Source of the DNA: Streptomyces sp. CG1
GTDB taxonomy: Bacteria; Actinomycetota; Actinomycetes; Streptomycetales; Streptomycetaceae
Length of the DNA stretch: 64,000 nt
Direction of reading: 5' to 3'
Assembly: GCF_041080625.1 (NCBI RefSeq)
Contig: NZ_CP163518.1
Span: 1,798,001 to 1,862,000, forward strand
Shown: one piece after another, positions 25,978 to 34,611 of the stretch
How the letters are laid out: each line of letters starts with the position of its first letter
Numbering within the stretch: position 1 is the stretch's first letter
The notes under the pieces: model-generated
What the model saw: only the letters and a program-made list of their open reading frames with translations
Databases searched by the model: none
Told to the model about the DNA's origin: nothing
Made by a program: the position numbers and the translations under genes

Positions 25978-26843
25978 GAGTGGTGAAGCCTTTCGGTGAT
26001 CGGGGGCTGCGCGCCGGGGTGATGCGCGCGCCGGCGGCGCAGTTCCACGAACGGGCGCCTCTCGGCTGTCCACCTGCCGGTCAGGATCCAGCCGGCGGAG
26101 TCTGCCGCGTACAGGAGCGCGGTGGTGCCGAGCCTGGCCCAGGGGAAGGGCCGCCCATGGTGACCGTGAGCGTCCTCCACGCGCACGGTGAGGCGCTGGT
26201 CCACGTCCTGCGGGGCGGCCTCGGCCAGCAGGAGCCCGCCGGGGGCGATGAGTTCACCCATGCGGCGGAGCAGGGCGACGGGATCGCCGCCGATGCCGAT
26301 GTTGCCGTCCATCAGCAGCACGGTGCCCCAGCGGCCTTCGCCCGGGAGGCGGTCGAAGGCCGAGCGCTCGATGGCGGCGCCACCACTGCGCCGGGTGCGC
26401 TTCACGGCGTCCCGGCTGAGGTCCACACCCAGCGCCGGTACGCCGCGGGCGGCCAGTGCGGCCACCAGGCGTCCCGGTCCGCAACCCACGTCCAGGACGG
26501 AGCCCGTACATCGGCGCAGCACGCTGGTGTCCGCCGCGTCGGCAGGTGCACACCAGCGCTCCACGTCCAGCGGCAACATGTGCTCCTCGCCGAAGCCGTC
26601 GGTGCGATCGGGCTGTGACAGGTTGCGCAGGAACAGCGGGCCACGTCCGTTGCGCAGAGCGTGGGCATAGGGATCGTCGATCCACGGGGTGCCTGGTTCC
26701 ATGGGTCCGGTGGGGCGGACGGAAAGCGTCGGCATGTGCTTCCTGGCCTTGACTACCGTCGGGCCCTCCGCCCAGGGCTCCGCGGTCGCCGGTTCCGGCC
26801 GCTCGGCCACGGCGGAGTCGATACCGACCGCCGTCCCGCTCAT
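25974..26843 (-). CDS. Class I SAM-dependent methyltransferase of the glycosyltransferase operon
   Basis: The 289-residue protein has motif I VLDVGCGPGRLVAALAARGVPALGVDLS and the distinctive VLLMDGNIGIGGDPVALLRR block shared with the methyltransferase at 9731-10453, including the following APGGLLLAEA and PFPWARLGTTAL segments. The start ATG 26843 overlaps the stop of the TIGR04282 gene and its stop overlaps the GT-C gene, so translation is coupled on both sides. It probably methylates the product of the neighbouring glycosyltransferases. The N-terminal 85 residues are longer than in the paralogue. Confidence 0.8.
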   Translation of the reverse strand: MSGTAVGIDSAVAERPEPATAEPWAEGPTVVKARKHMPTLSVRPTGPMEPGTPWIDDPYAHALRNGRGPLFLRNLSQPDRTDGFGEEHMLPLDVERWCAPADAADTSVLRRCTGSVLDVGCGPGRLVAALAARGVPALGVDLSRDAVKRTRRSGGAAIERSAFDRLPGEGRWGTVLLMDGNIGIGGDPVALLRRMGELIAPGGLLLAEAAPQDVDQRLTVRVEDAHGHHGRPFPWARLGTTALLYAADSAGWILTGRWTAERRPFVELRRRRAHHPGAQPPITERLHHS

Positions 26844-27481
26844 CGGACCACCTCTGCCATCGAGTTGAGGACGGCGGCGAAGCGGGAGCCGCGTGCACAG
26901 AAGGCGGCGACCGCGGCAGCGTCGGCTGCGGTGTCCACGTCACGCAGTACCGGCAGGTCGTTCACGGCCAGTCCTGCCTCGGCCAGGCGGATGCGCTGGA
27001 TCGCGCCCGTACGGTCCGTCGACATCGGCACCCCGCGGACCAGGGCACCGGCCCGGGCGGGATCGGCGAGGCCGAGCGCCCAGAACCCGCCGTCCGCGGC
27101 CGGACCGAACCAGGCATCGTGGCCGTCGCGGCCGACTCCGGCGATCATGTCGGCGGTCAGTTGCGGGGTGTCCATGCCGACCAGGAGCGCCGGGCCGTCA
27201 CAGTGAGCGAAGGCGGCGACGATCCGCTCGTCCAGGCCGCCGGGGCTCTGAGCTACGACATCGTAGCCTGGCGGCAGCCAGGGACCAGGGGTGCCGTCGA
27301 GAGCGAGGACACGACGGCGTGCGGGGGCTTGCAGCAGGGTATGGAGCGTGTCGGTGAGGGCGGCCTCGGCCAGGGTGGCCGCTTCCTGGGGGGTGTAGGG
27401 CGGGGTGAGCCGGGTCTTGACGCGGCCGGGCACGGGTTCCTTGGCGATCACCAGCAGGGTCACCGGGGGCAGGGCGTTCAT
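26840..27481 (-). CDS. TIGR04282/DUF2064-type glycosyltransferase A family protein
   Basis: The 213-residue protein starts VTLLVIAKEPVPGRVKTRLTPPYTPQEAATLAEAAL, the signature of the DUF2064 nucleotidyl/glycosyltransferase family, with LLVGMDTPQLTADMI, AWFGPAADGGFWALGL and MSTDRTG as further conserved blocks. Databases label such proteins as arsenosugar-biosynthesis glycosyltransferases, but no arsenic genes are present here, so that name should not be taken as function. ATG 27481 overlaps the stop of the GT2 gene and its own stop overlaps the methyltransferase start. Confidence 0.8.
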   Translation of the reverse strand: MNALPPVTLLVIAKEPVPGRVKTRLTPPYTPQEAATLAEAALTDTLHTLLQAPARRRVLALDGTPGPWLPPGYDVVAQSPGGLDERIVAAFAHCDGPALLVGMDTPQLTADMIAGVGRDGHDAWFGPAADGGFWALGLADPARAGALVRGVPMSTDRTGAIQRIRLAEAGLAVNDLPVLRDVDTAADAAAVAAFCARGSRFAAVLNSMAEVVR

Positions 27482-28204
27482 CGTCCGCCTCCCCGCACGC
27501 CGGTGACGGCGGTCGTGGTGGTGGGCGTCTCGGCGAGCACGGCGCGCATGTCGTGTACCGCCTGCCAGGTGCCCCGCCAGGTGCCGGTGACCTTGGAGCG
27601 GCCGGTGCGCGGGTGATAGGGCACCTCCGTCTCGAGCACCCGCCAGCCGGCGTCGGCGCCGCGCACCACCATCTGCAGCGGGTAGCCGGAGCGCCGGTCG
27701 GTCAGGTCCAGGGCGAGCAGGGCTTCGCGGCGGACGGCGCGCATCGGGCCCAGGTCGTGCAGGCGCACTCCGGTGCGCCTGCGGATGAGCCGGGCCAGCT
27801 CCAAGGTTGGCCAGGCGGGCGTGCACGGGCCACGCCCTGGGGGACGTGGGGCGCCGCCGGCCCAGCACCAGATCGGCGGTGCCGCACAGCACGGGTGCGG
27901 CGATGTCCGGCAGCAGGGCGGGGTCGAGGGAGGCGTCGCAGTCGCAGAAGCACACGACGTCGGCGGTCGCGGCCATGAGGCCGGCGTGGCAGGCGGCGCC
28001 GAAGCCGCGCACCGGCTCTGTCACCACGTGGGCGCCGAGTGCGCGGGCGATGTCCGCCGAGCCGTCAGCGGAGCCGTTGTCGACCACGATGGCGCGCCAG
28101 CCGGGCGGGATCCGGTCGAGCACCCACGGCAGGGCCTCGGCCTCGTCCAGACAGGGCAGCACCACATCGACCCGGGCGGGAGAAGAAGGGGAAGTCTCGA
28201 TCAC
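27478..28204 (-). pseudogene. GT2 family glycosyltransferase with a single-base frameshift
   Basis: From GTG 28204 (AGGG upstream) the protein reads VDVVLPCLDEAEALPWVLDRIP, IVVDNGSADGSADIARALGA and VVCFCDCDASLDPALLP, a normal GT2 nucleotide-sugar domain. After HARLAN (about 27805) the frame is lost; the adjacent frame continues ELARLIRRRTGVRLHDLGPMRAVRREALLALDLTDRRSGYPLQM to the stop at 27478. One extra base in the CCTTGGAG stretch explains the shift. The downstream ATGA coupling to TIGR04282 is intact, so either the mutation is recent or this is a sequencing error. Homologues transfer sugars to polyprenyl phosphate or glycolipids. Confidence 0.65.
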
Positions 28205-28249
28205 CCCACTCACCCTACGAACACAAAAGGGACGTAAGGGACTTGGTGT

Positions 28250-28298
28250 CCTTACAGATCTCTGACGTCGGCGGCAGTCCTTACGGATCTCTGACGTC
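28250..28298. promoter_or_regulatory. Paired direct repeats upstream of the two-component system
   Basis: CCTTACAGATCTCTGACGTC at 28250-28269 and an almost identical copy (one mismatch, CCTTACGG...) at 28279-28298 are 29 bp apart, 34 bp before GTG 28332. A reverse partial copy, GACGTAAGG, lies at 28231-28239. Tandem sites of this kind are typical binding sites of OmpR-type regulators, here plausibly the RR encoded next door, and could serve both divergent promoters. Confidence 0.5.
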
Positions 28299-28331
28299 CG
28301 CCACCACTCCCCCTGACAGCCGAGGGGCGGT

Positions 28332-29075
28332 GTGAGACTCGATACCGTGAAACGCGTACTCGTCGTGGACGACGACCCGACCGTCTCCGAGGTCGTCGCC
28401 GGATATCTGACCCGGGCGGGCTTCGACGTCGATGTGGCCGCCGACGGTCCCTCCGCCGTGGCCAGGGCCATGGCACAGCCGCCGGAACTGGTGGTGCTGG
28501 ACCTGATGCTGCCCGGCATGGACGGGCTGGAGGTCTGCCGCCGTATCCGCGAGACCGGTCCGCTGCCCGTGATCATGCTGACGGCGCGGGGTGACGAGGA
28601 GGACCGCATCCTCGGCCTGGAGGTCGGGGCCGACGACTATGTCACCAAACCTTTCAGCCCGAGGGAGCTGGTCCTGCGGGTGGAGTCGGTACTGCGCCGT
28701 GCGGGGACGCTGGCGGCGGTGCGGAGCGCACCGTCCGTACCGCGCCTGACCGGACTGCGGGCCGGACCGCTCGCTGTGGACCCCACGGCTCGCCGGGCCA
28801 CCCGCCGCGGCCAGGAACTTGCCCTGACCATCAGGGAGTTCGATCTACTGGAGTTCTTCCTGCGCAATCCCGGGCGGGCCACCAGCCGGGAGGAACTGAT
28901 GCGTCGCGTGTGGGGCTGGGAGTTCGGTGACCTGTCCACCGTCACCGTCCATGTACGTCGGCTGCGCGAGAAGATCGAGGACGACCCTGCCCGCCCCCGG
29001 CTGATCAACACCGTGTGGGGCGTCGGCTACCGCTTCGATGTGCCTGCGGCGAGCGGGGCGGACGATGCTGCGTGA
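28332..29075 (+). CDS. OmpR/PhoB-family response regulator
   Basis: The 247-residue protein has a receiver domain (RVLVVDDDPTVSEVVAGYL, phosphoacceptor Asp in LVVLDLMLPGMDG, VIMLTARG, and Lys in YVTKPFSPRELVLRV) and a winged-helix output domain (LTIREFDLLEFFLRNPGRATSREELMRRVWGWEFGDLSTVTVHVRRLREKIE...TVWGVGYRF). GTG 28332 is the annotated start; GTG 28347 is an alternative. The gene overlaps the sensor kinase gene by 11 bp. It stands between the two divergent arms of the sugar/oxidoreductase locus and probably controls it. Confidence 0.9.
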   Translation: MRLDTVKRVLVVDDDPTVSEVVAGYLTRAGFDVDVAADGPSAVARAMAQPPELVVLDLMLPGMDGLEVCRRIRETGPLPVIMLTARGDEEDRILGLEVGADDYVTKPFSPRELVLRVESVLRRAGTLAAVRSAPSVPRLTGLRAGPLAVDPTARRATRRGQELALTIREFDLLEFFLRNPGRATSREELMRRVWGWEFGDLSTVTVHVRRLREKIEDDPARPRLINTVWGVGYRFDVPAASGADDAA

Positions 29076-30177
29076 CACCTTCCTGATCGCCCTGTACGCG
29101 GCGATCGGCGCGGGCGCCGCCGGACTGCTCGGTGTGGCCGCGCTGAGGCTGCTGCGCAACCGCTCGGTCGCGCTGTCGCTGGCCGTGGTCGCCGCCGTCG
29201 CCGTGGCGGCGATGCTCGCCGGGACGATGCTCGTGTCGTGGGCGATGCTGCTGTCGGATCACGACCTGTGGGTCGTCACCATGGTGTGCTCCATAGCGGC
29301 GATCGTCTCCCTCGTGGTGGCGCTCGTCCTGGGCCGCAGCGTCGTCAAGGGCAGCCGAGCCCTCGCCGAGGCCACCCGCGCCCTCGGTGACGAGGGCCGC
29401 TTCACCCCGCCCAGCACCGCTCCCACGGCTGAACTGGCCCAACTAGTCTGGGAGTTGGACGCGACCAGTGCGAAGCTGGCCGCCTCCAGGGAGCGAGAGC
29501 GGGCCTTGGAGGAGTCCCGACGGGAGCTTGTCGCCTGGATCTCCCACGACCTGCGCACACCGCTCGCCGGGCTGCAGGCGATGACCGAGGCGCTGGAGGA
29601 CGGCGTGGTCGACGATCCGAGCGTCTACCACGCCCGGATCCGCACGGAGGTCGGGCGGCTCAGCGAGATGGTCAGCGACCTGTTCGAACTCTCCCGCATC
29701 CAGGCCGGCGTACTCGCTCTGAACACAGCCCGCATGTCGGTCTACGACCTCGTCGGCGACGCGATCGCGGGCGCCGACGCCCTCGCCAGGGAACACGGCG
29801 TACGGATCATCGGCGACGGAGTCGAGCCGGTGCCGATCGAGGTCGACGGCCGCGAGATGTCCCGCGTCCTGGCCAACCTCCTCGTCAACGCCATCCACCG
29901 CACGCCCACCGACGGAACGGTCGCCGTCTCCGCCCGGGAGGAGGGCGGCAGCGTCGTCGTCTCGGTGACCGACGGCTGCGGCGGCATCCCGTCCGAGGAC
30001 CTGCCCCGCGTCTTCGACACCGGCTGGCGCGGCACCGACGCCCGCACCCCGCCCGCCGGTGCGGGCCTGGGACTGGCCATCGTGCGGGGCATCGTCGAGG
30101 CCCACAGCGGCCGGGCCGCCGTCCACAACGTGCCTGGCGGCTGCCGCTTCGAGGTCCGCCTGCCGACAGCCGCCTGA
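29065..30177 (+). CDS. Membrane sensor histidine kinase
   Basis: The 370-residue protein has three N-terminal hydrophobic helices (LIALYAAIGAGAAGLLGVAAL, ALSLAVVAAVAVAAMLAGTMLV and LWVVTMVCSIAAIVSLVVALVLG). Next comes a HAMP-like segment, then the H-box WISHDLRTPLAGLQAM near 155-170, the N-box VLANLLVNAIHRTPTDG and glycine-rich ATP lid GLGLAIVRGIV. Almost no extracytoplasmic loop is visible, so it may sense membrane state. ATG 29065 lies inside the end of the response regulator gene, giving tight coupling. Confidence 0.9.
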   Translation: MLRDTFLIALYAAIGAGAAGLLGVAALRLLRNRSVALSLAVVAAVAVAAMLAGTMLVSWAMLLSDHDLWVVTMVCSIAAIVSLVVALVLGRSVVKGSRALAEATRALGDEGRFTPPSTAPTAELAQLVWELDATSAKLAASRERERALEESRRELVAWISHDLRTPLAGLQAMTEALEDGVVDDPSVYHARIRTEVGRLSEMVSDLFELSRIQAGVLALNTARMSVYDLVGDAIAGADALAREHGVRIIGDGVEPVPIEVDGREMSRVLANLLVNAIHRTPTDGTVAVSAREEGGSVVVSVTDGCGGIPSEDLPRVFDTGWRGTDARTPPAGAGLGLAIVRGIVEAHSGRAAVHNVPGGCRFEVRLPTAA

Positions 30178-30199
30178 GTGCACTTCCCGGTCCGGAGAA

Positions 30200-30230
30200 G
30201 GGCCGTCCCCGTGGAGTACAGGGACGGCCC
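30200..30230. terminator. Bidirectional terminator between the kinase and the epimerase genes
   Basis: GGGCCGTCCC and GGGACGGCCC form a perfect 10-bp stem around an 11-nt loop. It lies in the 76-bp gap between convergent genes, so it can serve both. Confidence 0.75.
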
Positions 30231-30253
30231 CCCGGGTTGTCACCGGAGAAGGC

Positions 30254-31306
30254 TCAGCCGGCCCTCAGCGCGGCCTTCGCGAACTCCGCCATTCCGTCGG
30301 CGAAGTCCACCACCGGTTTCCAGCCCAGCTCGTCGCAGAGCCTGCGCGAGGAAGCGGTGATGTGACGGACGTCGCCGAGCCGGTACTCCCCGGTGACGAC
30401 GGGTGCGTCGCCGCCGTGTGCCGCGGCCAGCGCGGCGGCCATCTCCCCCACCGTGTGCGGGTCGCCGCTACCCACGTTGTACGCACGCAGGCCGCCCTCC
30501 GGCAGAGCGGACAGCCCGTGCATGGCCGTGAGGTTGGCCCCCGCGACGTCCCGCACGTGCACGAAGTCCCGGCGCTGACCGCCGTCCTCGAACACACGTG
30601 GTGCCTCGCCGCGCGCGAGCGCGGACCGGAACAAAGAGGCGACTCCCGCGTACGGGGTGTCCCGCGGCATACCCGGCCCGTACACGTTGTGGTACCGGAG
30701 CGCCGCCACCCCTCCACCGGTCGCCCGCGCCCACGACGCGGCCAGGTGCTCCTGGGCGAGCTTGGTGGCCGCGTAGACGTTGCGCGGATCGCTCGGCGCC
30801 TCCTCCCCCACCAACCCGGCGGACAGGGGCTCGCCACAGTGTGGGCACGGCGGTTCGAAGCGGCCCGCGTCCAGATCGGCGATCCTTCGCGGCCGCGGCC
30901 GCACGACGCCGTGCCGGGCGCACTCGTAGCGGCCCTCGCCGTAGACCACCATGGAACTCGCCAGCACGAGCCGGCGTACCCCGGCCGCAGCCATGCCCGC
31001 CAACAGTACGGCCGTGCCGAGGTCGTTGCAGCCGACGTAGTCGGGCGCGTCCGCGAAGTCCTTGCCGAGCCCGACCATCGCCGCCTGATGGCAGACGGCG
31101 CCCACGCCCCGCAGTGCGTCCACCACCGCTCCCCTGTCGCGCACATCCGCGTGGCGCCAGTCGACACCATCAGGAACGGGCGGCGGCGTACGGTGGGCGG
31201 CGGGCAGGAGCGCGTCGAGCACGCGTACCTCGTGCCCAGCGCCGGTGAAAGCGCTGACGATGTGCGAGCCGATGAAGCCCGCACCTCCGGTGACCAGGAT
31301 CAACAT
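30254..31306 (-). CDS. NAD-dependent sugar epimerase/dehydratase (extended SDR) with a zinc-ribbon-like insert
   Basis: The 350-residue protein begins ILVTGGAGFIGSHIV (NAD-binding), has the SSMVVYGEGRYE strand and the YAATKLAQE catalytic YxxxK, as in dTDP-rhamnose 4-epimerase and UDP-glucose epimerase relatives. Between residues 130 and 165 an insert, CARHGVVRPRPRR...FEPPCPHCGEPL, carries three cysteines that may bind a metal; this insert is seen in some actinobacterial NAD-epimerases. It probably supplies a nucleotide sugar to the glycosyltransferases of the locus. Confidence 0.85.
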   Translation of the reverse strand: MLILVTGGAGFIGSHIVSAFTGAGHEVRVLDALLPAAHRTPPPVPDGVDWRHADVRDRGAVVDALRGVGAVCHQAAMVGLGKDFADAPDYVGCNDLGTAVLLAGMAAAGVRRLVLASSMVVYGEGRYECARHGVVRPRPRRIADLDAGRFEPPCPHCGEPLSAGLVGEEAPSDPRNVYAATKLAQEHLAASWARATGGGVAALRYHNVYGPGMPRDTPYAGVASLFRSALARGEAPRVFEDGGQRRDFVHVRDVAGANLTAMHGLSALPEGGLRAYNVGSGDPHTVGEMAAALAAAHGGDAPVVTGEYRLGDVRHITASSRRLCDELGWKPVVDFADGMAEFAKAALRAG

Positions 31307-31358
31307 GCTCCGACGCTAAGCCTGGCTGCGTGTCTGCGGATGCCTGGACGAAGAACCG

Positions 31359-31742
31359 TCAGGGGTTCGTAAGCCCTTCGGACCGGACCGACTCGTCACC
31401 GGTCGAGAACAGCCACCCCACCGCCCCATGCACCCCATGTACCGCCACCGTCCCGGCAGAGATACCGGCCACCGCGTCCAGCCCCGAGCAGTAGGCCGCG
31501 TAACCAAGACACCCGGCCCAGACCACCACGGTGAGTGCGCCGTCGACGTCACGCCCCGGTCTGCCCCACAGCGGCACCAGCGGGCCGAGCGCCGGCAGCG
31601 CAAAGGCGGGCAGCAGGGCGACGCGCAGCCCCGCCCGATGAGCGGCCGTCGACGCAATGAGATGCCGCGGGTGGGCCAGGCCCGCCACAGCCAGAAACAG
31701 GGGCGGAGCCGATACGAGGACCACCGTACGAAGAGTGCGCAT
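31359..31742 (-). CDS. Small membrane protein of unknown function
   Basis: The 127-residue protein has four hydrophobic segments (TVVLVSAPPLFLAVAGLA, AGLRVALLPAFALPALGPLVPLWG, ALTVVVWAGCLGYAAYCSGLDAVAG, VAVHGVHGAVGWLF). It has no enzymatic motif. It lies between the epimerase and the small membrane protein/oxidoreductase pair in the same orientation, with 74 bp to the upstream gene, so it probably belongs to the same transcription unit. Confidence 0.65.
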   Translation of the reverse strand: MRTLRTVVLVSAPPLFLAVAGLAHPRHLIASTAAHRAGLRVALLPAFALPALGPLVPLWGRPGRDVDGALTVVVWAGCLGYAAYCSGLDAVAGISAGTVAVHGVHGAVGWLFSTGDESVRSEGLTNP

Positions 31743-31816
31743 GGCGCCACCGTAGGAATGCCCTACGCCAGGCGGGGCCCGCCGGTGGTGCGTAAGACAC
31801 CCGTAAGACGCCGCCG

Positions 31817-32230
31817 TTACGAAGGTGGACGCCGTCGGCTGCGACGGACCTCCTTCGCCACCACCAGCAGGGCCGTGAACGTGGCCACGGCCACCAGGGT
31901 CAGTAGCCAGTTGCGCGGGTAGTCGAGCGGCAGCACCGTCGAGTTGGCCCGCGGCCCCGGTCGAAGCAGCACCGGCAGCGCCACCACGGTAAGGGCACCC
32001 CCTACGAGCAGCGCCCCGCGGATGGGCCCCCGCACCCCGCCACGGACCAGCACCAGTCCGACGAGCAGCATCAACGGCGCGACCAGCGCGTCGTGCAACA
32101 CCACCGCCCCGCCGAGCCACTCCAGCACACCCATCAGGTCCCGCTGCCTGTCCAACAGCAAGGACGCGCCGACACCCATCAGCGCCAGCCCGGCGGCACC
32201 GGCCAGCAATCGCAGCACCGTGACTCTCAT
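31817..32230 (-). CDS. Small membrane partner of the molybdopterin oxidoreductase
   Basis: The 137-residue protein has four helices (LRLLAGAAGLALMGVGASLLL, GGAVVLHDALVAPLMLLVGLVLV, GALLVGGALTVVALPVLL, NWLLTLVAVATFTALLVVA). ATG 32230 overlaps the stop of the oxidoreductase gene (ATGA), so the two are coupled, mirroring the arrangement at 9231. A shared VLHD motif in the second helix points to a common ancestor with that protein. Confidence 0.75.
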   Translation of the reverse strand: MRVTVLRLLAGAAGLALMGVGASLLLDRQRDLMGVLEWLGGAVVLHDALVAPLMLLVGLVLVRGGVRGPIRGALLVGGALTVVALPVLLRPGPRANSTVLPLDYPRNWLLTLVAVATFTALLVVAKEVRRSRRRPPS

Positions 32231-33372
32231 GACAACACCTCCAGTCGGCCGACCCACTTGGTCTGCAGCACGCCCGGACGGTTCGGAGCGATCAGGCGCA
32301 CCGGGTATCCGTGGTCGGGCGACAGTTCCTCACCGTTCAGCCGCAGTGCGAGCACGGTCAGCGGGTCCCGGGCGTGCTCGTGACCCATCTCGGAGACCCG
32401 GTAACCGCCCCGGGTCTGCAACGACACCACCCGTACCCGCGCATGGACCGGGGCTCCCACGCGCTCCAACAGGTCCACGACGCGCACGCCTGTCCAGTGC
32501 GCCGACTTGCTCCAGCCCTCCACGCAGGCGATCGGCAGCTCGACCTCGTGCTGGGGCAGTGCGCGCATCTCGTCCAACGTCAGCATGTAGGACCGCGGTC
32601 CGGCGACGGTCAGGCGGTAGCGCTCAGCGTGGATCAGGCCGACCCCGGCCGCGGCGGCAGTCCGGTTGACCGGCAGGCCCTCGGGACCATGGTCAGGATG
32701 GCGGGTCGCGAGGAGAGTCAGGTCCTTCAGCGGGGTGAAGGACTGCCCCACCGTGGTCACAGTGACGGCGCCGACCGCCGCTGCCACCGCGGCGAGCAGG
32801 GAGCGCCGATCCGGGGCGTCCTCGGCGGGCAGGGACAGCGTGCCCGCCGAGCGACGGCTCCAGTGTGCCGCGATCTCAGGTGCCTTGACCGCGATGTGGA
32901 GCACCAGCGCTCCTATCAGCAGCCAGGCCACGGCGTAGTGCACCTCCACGAAGGAGAAGGGCCACGGGTACCACTGGGCGGTGTTCAGCAGGCCGGTCGC
33001 CAGCTCGAAGAGGGCGACCGCGACCAGGACGGCCACCGACACCCGTTCCAAGGCGTGCCGCACCGAGCGCACCGGCGGCCACTCGAACAGGCGGGGATAA
33101 ACCGTCCACAACTTGGCGAGCAGCAACGGGATCGCCGCGATACCGGACGCGACGTGGAGCCCCTGCGAGAACCGGTAGCCCCACACCGGACGGCTGGGCA
33201 ACTCGCCCGCGAGCCACCCCGGCGGGTGCTGCATGAAGTGACTGATCAAACCGGTGCAGAAGCACACCGCGAACGCCAGGCCGAGCCACCGCCCGATCGA
33301 GGTCGCCGTGCGGGCATCGTGCAGTCGGCCCTTGAACACGGGCGGAAAGAAGCGCGATCTCATGCCTTCCAT
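32227..33372 (-). CDS. Molybdopterin-dependent oxidoreductase with N-terminal cytochrome b-type domain (second paralogue)
   Basis: The 381-residue protein has about four to five transmembrane helices with histidines fit for haem binding (GLHVASGIAAIPLLLAKLW, VEVHYAVAWLLIGALVLHIAVK), a LFEW-P-VRS loop identical in kind to the paralogue at 7795, and a sulfite oxidase-like Moco domain with the cofactor Cys283 in LPIACVEGWSKSAHW and LSPDHGYPVRLIAPNRPGV. ATG 33372 or 33360 could start it. It heads the minus-strand arm of the locus. The electron acceptor and substrate are unknown. Confidence 0.8.
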   Translation of the reverse strand: MEGMRSRFFPPVFKGRLHDARTATSIGRWLGLAFAVCFCTGLISHFMQHPPGWLAGELPSRPVWGYRFSQGLHVASGIAAIPLLLAKLWTVYPRLFEWPPVRSVRHALERVSVAVLVAVALFELATGLLNTAQWYPWPFSFVEVHYAVAWLLIGALVLHIAVKAPEIAAHWSRRSAGTLSLPAEDAPDRRSLLAAVAAAVGAVTVTTVGQSFTPLKDLTLLATRHPDHGPEGLPVNRTAAAAGVGLIHAERYRLTVAGPRSYMLTLDEMRALPQHEVELPIACVEGWSKSAHWTGVRVVDLLERVGAPVHARVRVVSLQTRGGYRVSEMGHEHARDPLTVLALRLNGEELSPDHGYPVRLIAPNRPGVLQTKWVGRLEVLS

Positions 33373-34611
33373 CCCACCCGGAGGAAGGCCGCCATGGAAC
33401 GTCCGACCGCCTTACGGAACAGGGACATCTCCCGGCCACGGGGCACGCCCGACATCTGCGGCACTCCACCCGTCGCCGTCCTGACCATCCGCGTGACAGG
33501 CACTTGGCGGAAGCTGGGAACCTGTCCGGCGTCCGCGCTTCGCAATACGGCCGTCACTCCGTCCGGCACCTCGAAGCCTCCACAATGGCCTCCCAGGAGC
33601 ACCTCCTGCGAGGCGGTCGGGCCGGTGCACAGCCTTGCCGCTGCCCGGCCAGCGTCGGCCACGTGGCCGCGAAGTCGACCTCCGACTCCTCACCCGCAGC
33701 TTTCGACCGACGGAGCGTGCCATCCGGGAACCGCCGGGCCGCCGTGGCCTCCGCCCCAACGGGCGTCCCTCTCGCAGCGGTCCTGACAGCCCGGAACAGG
33801 TCAGTGCGTACCCAAGATGCCGAACTGTCGACTCCAACGATGTGCACCCGATCCGGGCGGCCGAATTCCTTTCGAGAGCATGACGTTTCCCGATGCCGTG
33901 ATCTCGAACCGTGCTGGCGCGGCTAGCGTGCTGGGCATGACGAACGCGGAGATCGGTGTCATCGGCGGGTCCGGCTTCCGTGCGGGTCCACGCCCAGGAC
34001 GGCCTCACCCGGAACGGGAGGATCCGTGCTGGAGGAGGTGCTGCGTTGTCTGGTCGTCATGGTGGCTCGCCTCCTGCGTGGTGACGTGCTGGGTGGATGG
34101 CACCGGGCTGCTCGGGCGGTCTGGACCGTGATGGCGCCTGATCGTCGGCAAGGCCCTACCGGGACACGCTCCGTCGGCCCGGCACCGACAACGCACCATC
34201 CCCAGCCAACGGCCGACACTGTGAGACCGGGACACATTGGTCAGAGATGTCAGGAGTCAGGCCAGGCCCCGGGACAGCACCCACCCATCCTCCCGCCCGT
34301 CGCAGCACCCCCACCCAGAACCACAGAGCATGCTCAGTCCCAGCTCCCGGAGCACCATGGATCTGACAACGGCCGATGATTCCGCGGAACAGAGACCGAC
34401 AGCTTGGTTCAGGTTGCTCCACCACCAGTGCGGCGCCTCTCGACGGCTGTTGGGCAGGGCACCACGCAGACGCCGCAGCAGGATCGAGGAGCGGACGCTC
34501 GCTGCTCGGGAAGGCTGAGGCCCTCGCCATCATCTGACCGGCAGGGGTCTCAGTGCCCCATCACCTGTCACAGCCGTCACCATCCGATGTATCCCGCACC
34601 ATTGAAGATCT
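33373..34611. other. Gene-poor junction between the oxidoreductase locus and the biosynthetic cluster
   Basis: About 1.2 kb without a convincing intact gene. The only recognised element is the promoter and first 14 codons of an MTA phosphorylase gene at 33937. A 117-codon frame from GTG 34026 has a good ribosome site (GGGAGG) and a plausible beginning (LEEVLRCLVVMVARLLRGD), but its later codon use is poor and it matches no family I know. This stretch probably marks the left boundary of an inserted or rearranged segment. Confidence 0.5.
33937..33978 (+). pseudogene. 5' stub of an S-methyl-5'-thioadenosine phosphorylase gene
   Basis: ATG 33937 starts MTNAEIGVIGGSGF, the nearly invariant N-terminus of MTA phosphorylase (MTAP), which recycles methylthioadenosine. 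Homology stops after codon 14 (33978), where the family would continue with Tyr and the substrate-binding region. A -10-like TAGCGT lies 11 bp upstream of the ATG, suggesting that the native, possibly leaderless promoter is also kept. The stub is too short to be functional and marks a breakpoint. Confidence 0.5.

Noticed and set aside
26840..27481. Arsenosugar biosynthesis locus suggested by the TIGR04282 family name
   Set aside because: No arsenic methyltransferase, radical SAM ArsS-like protein or arsenite genes are present; the family name alone is not evidence.
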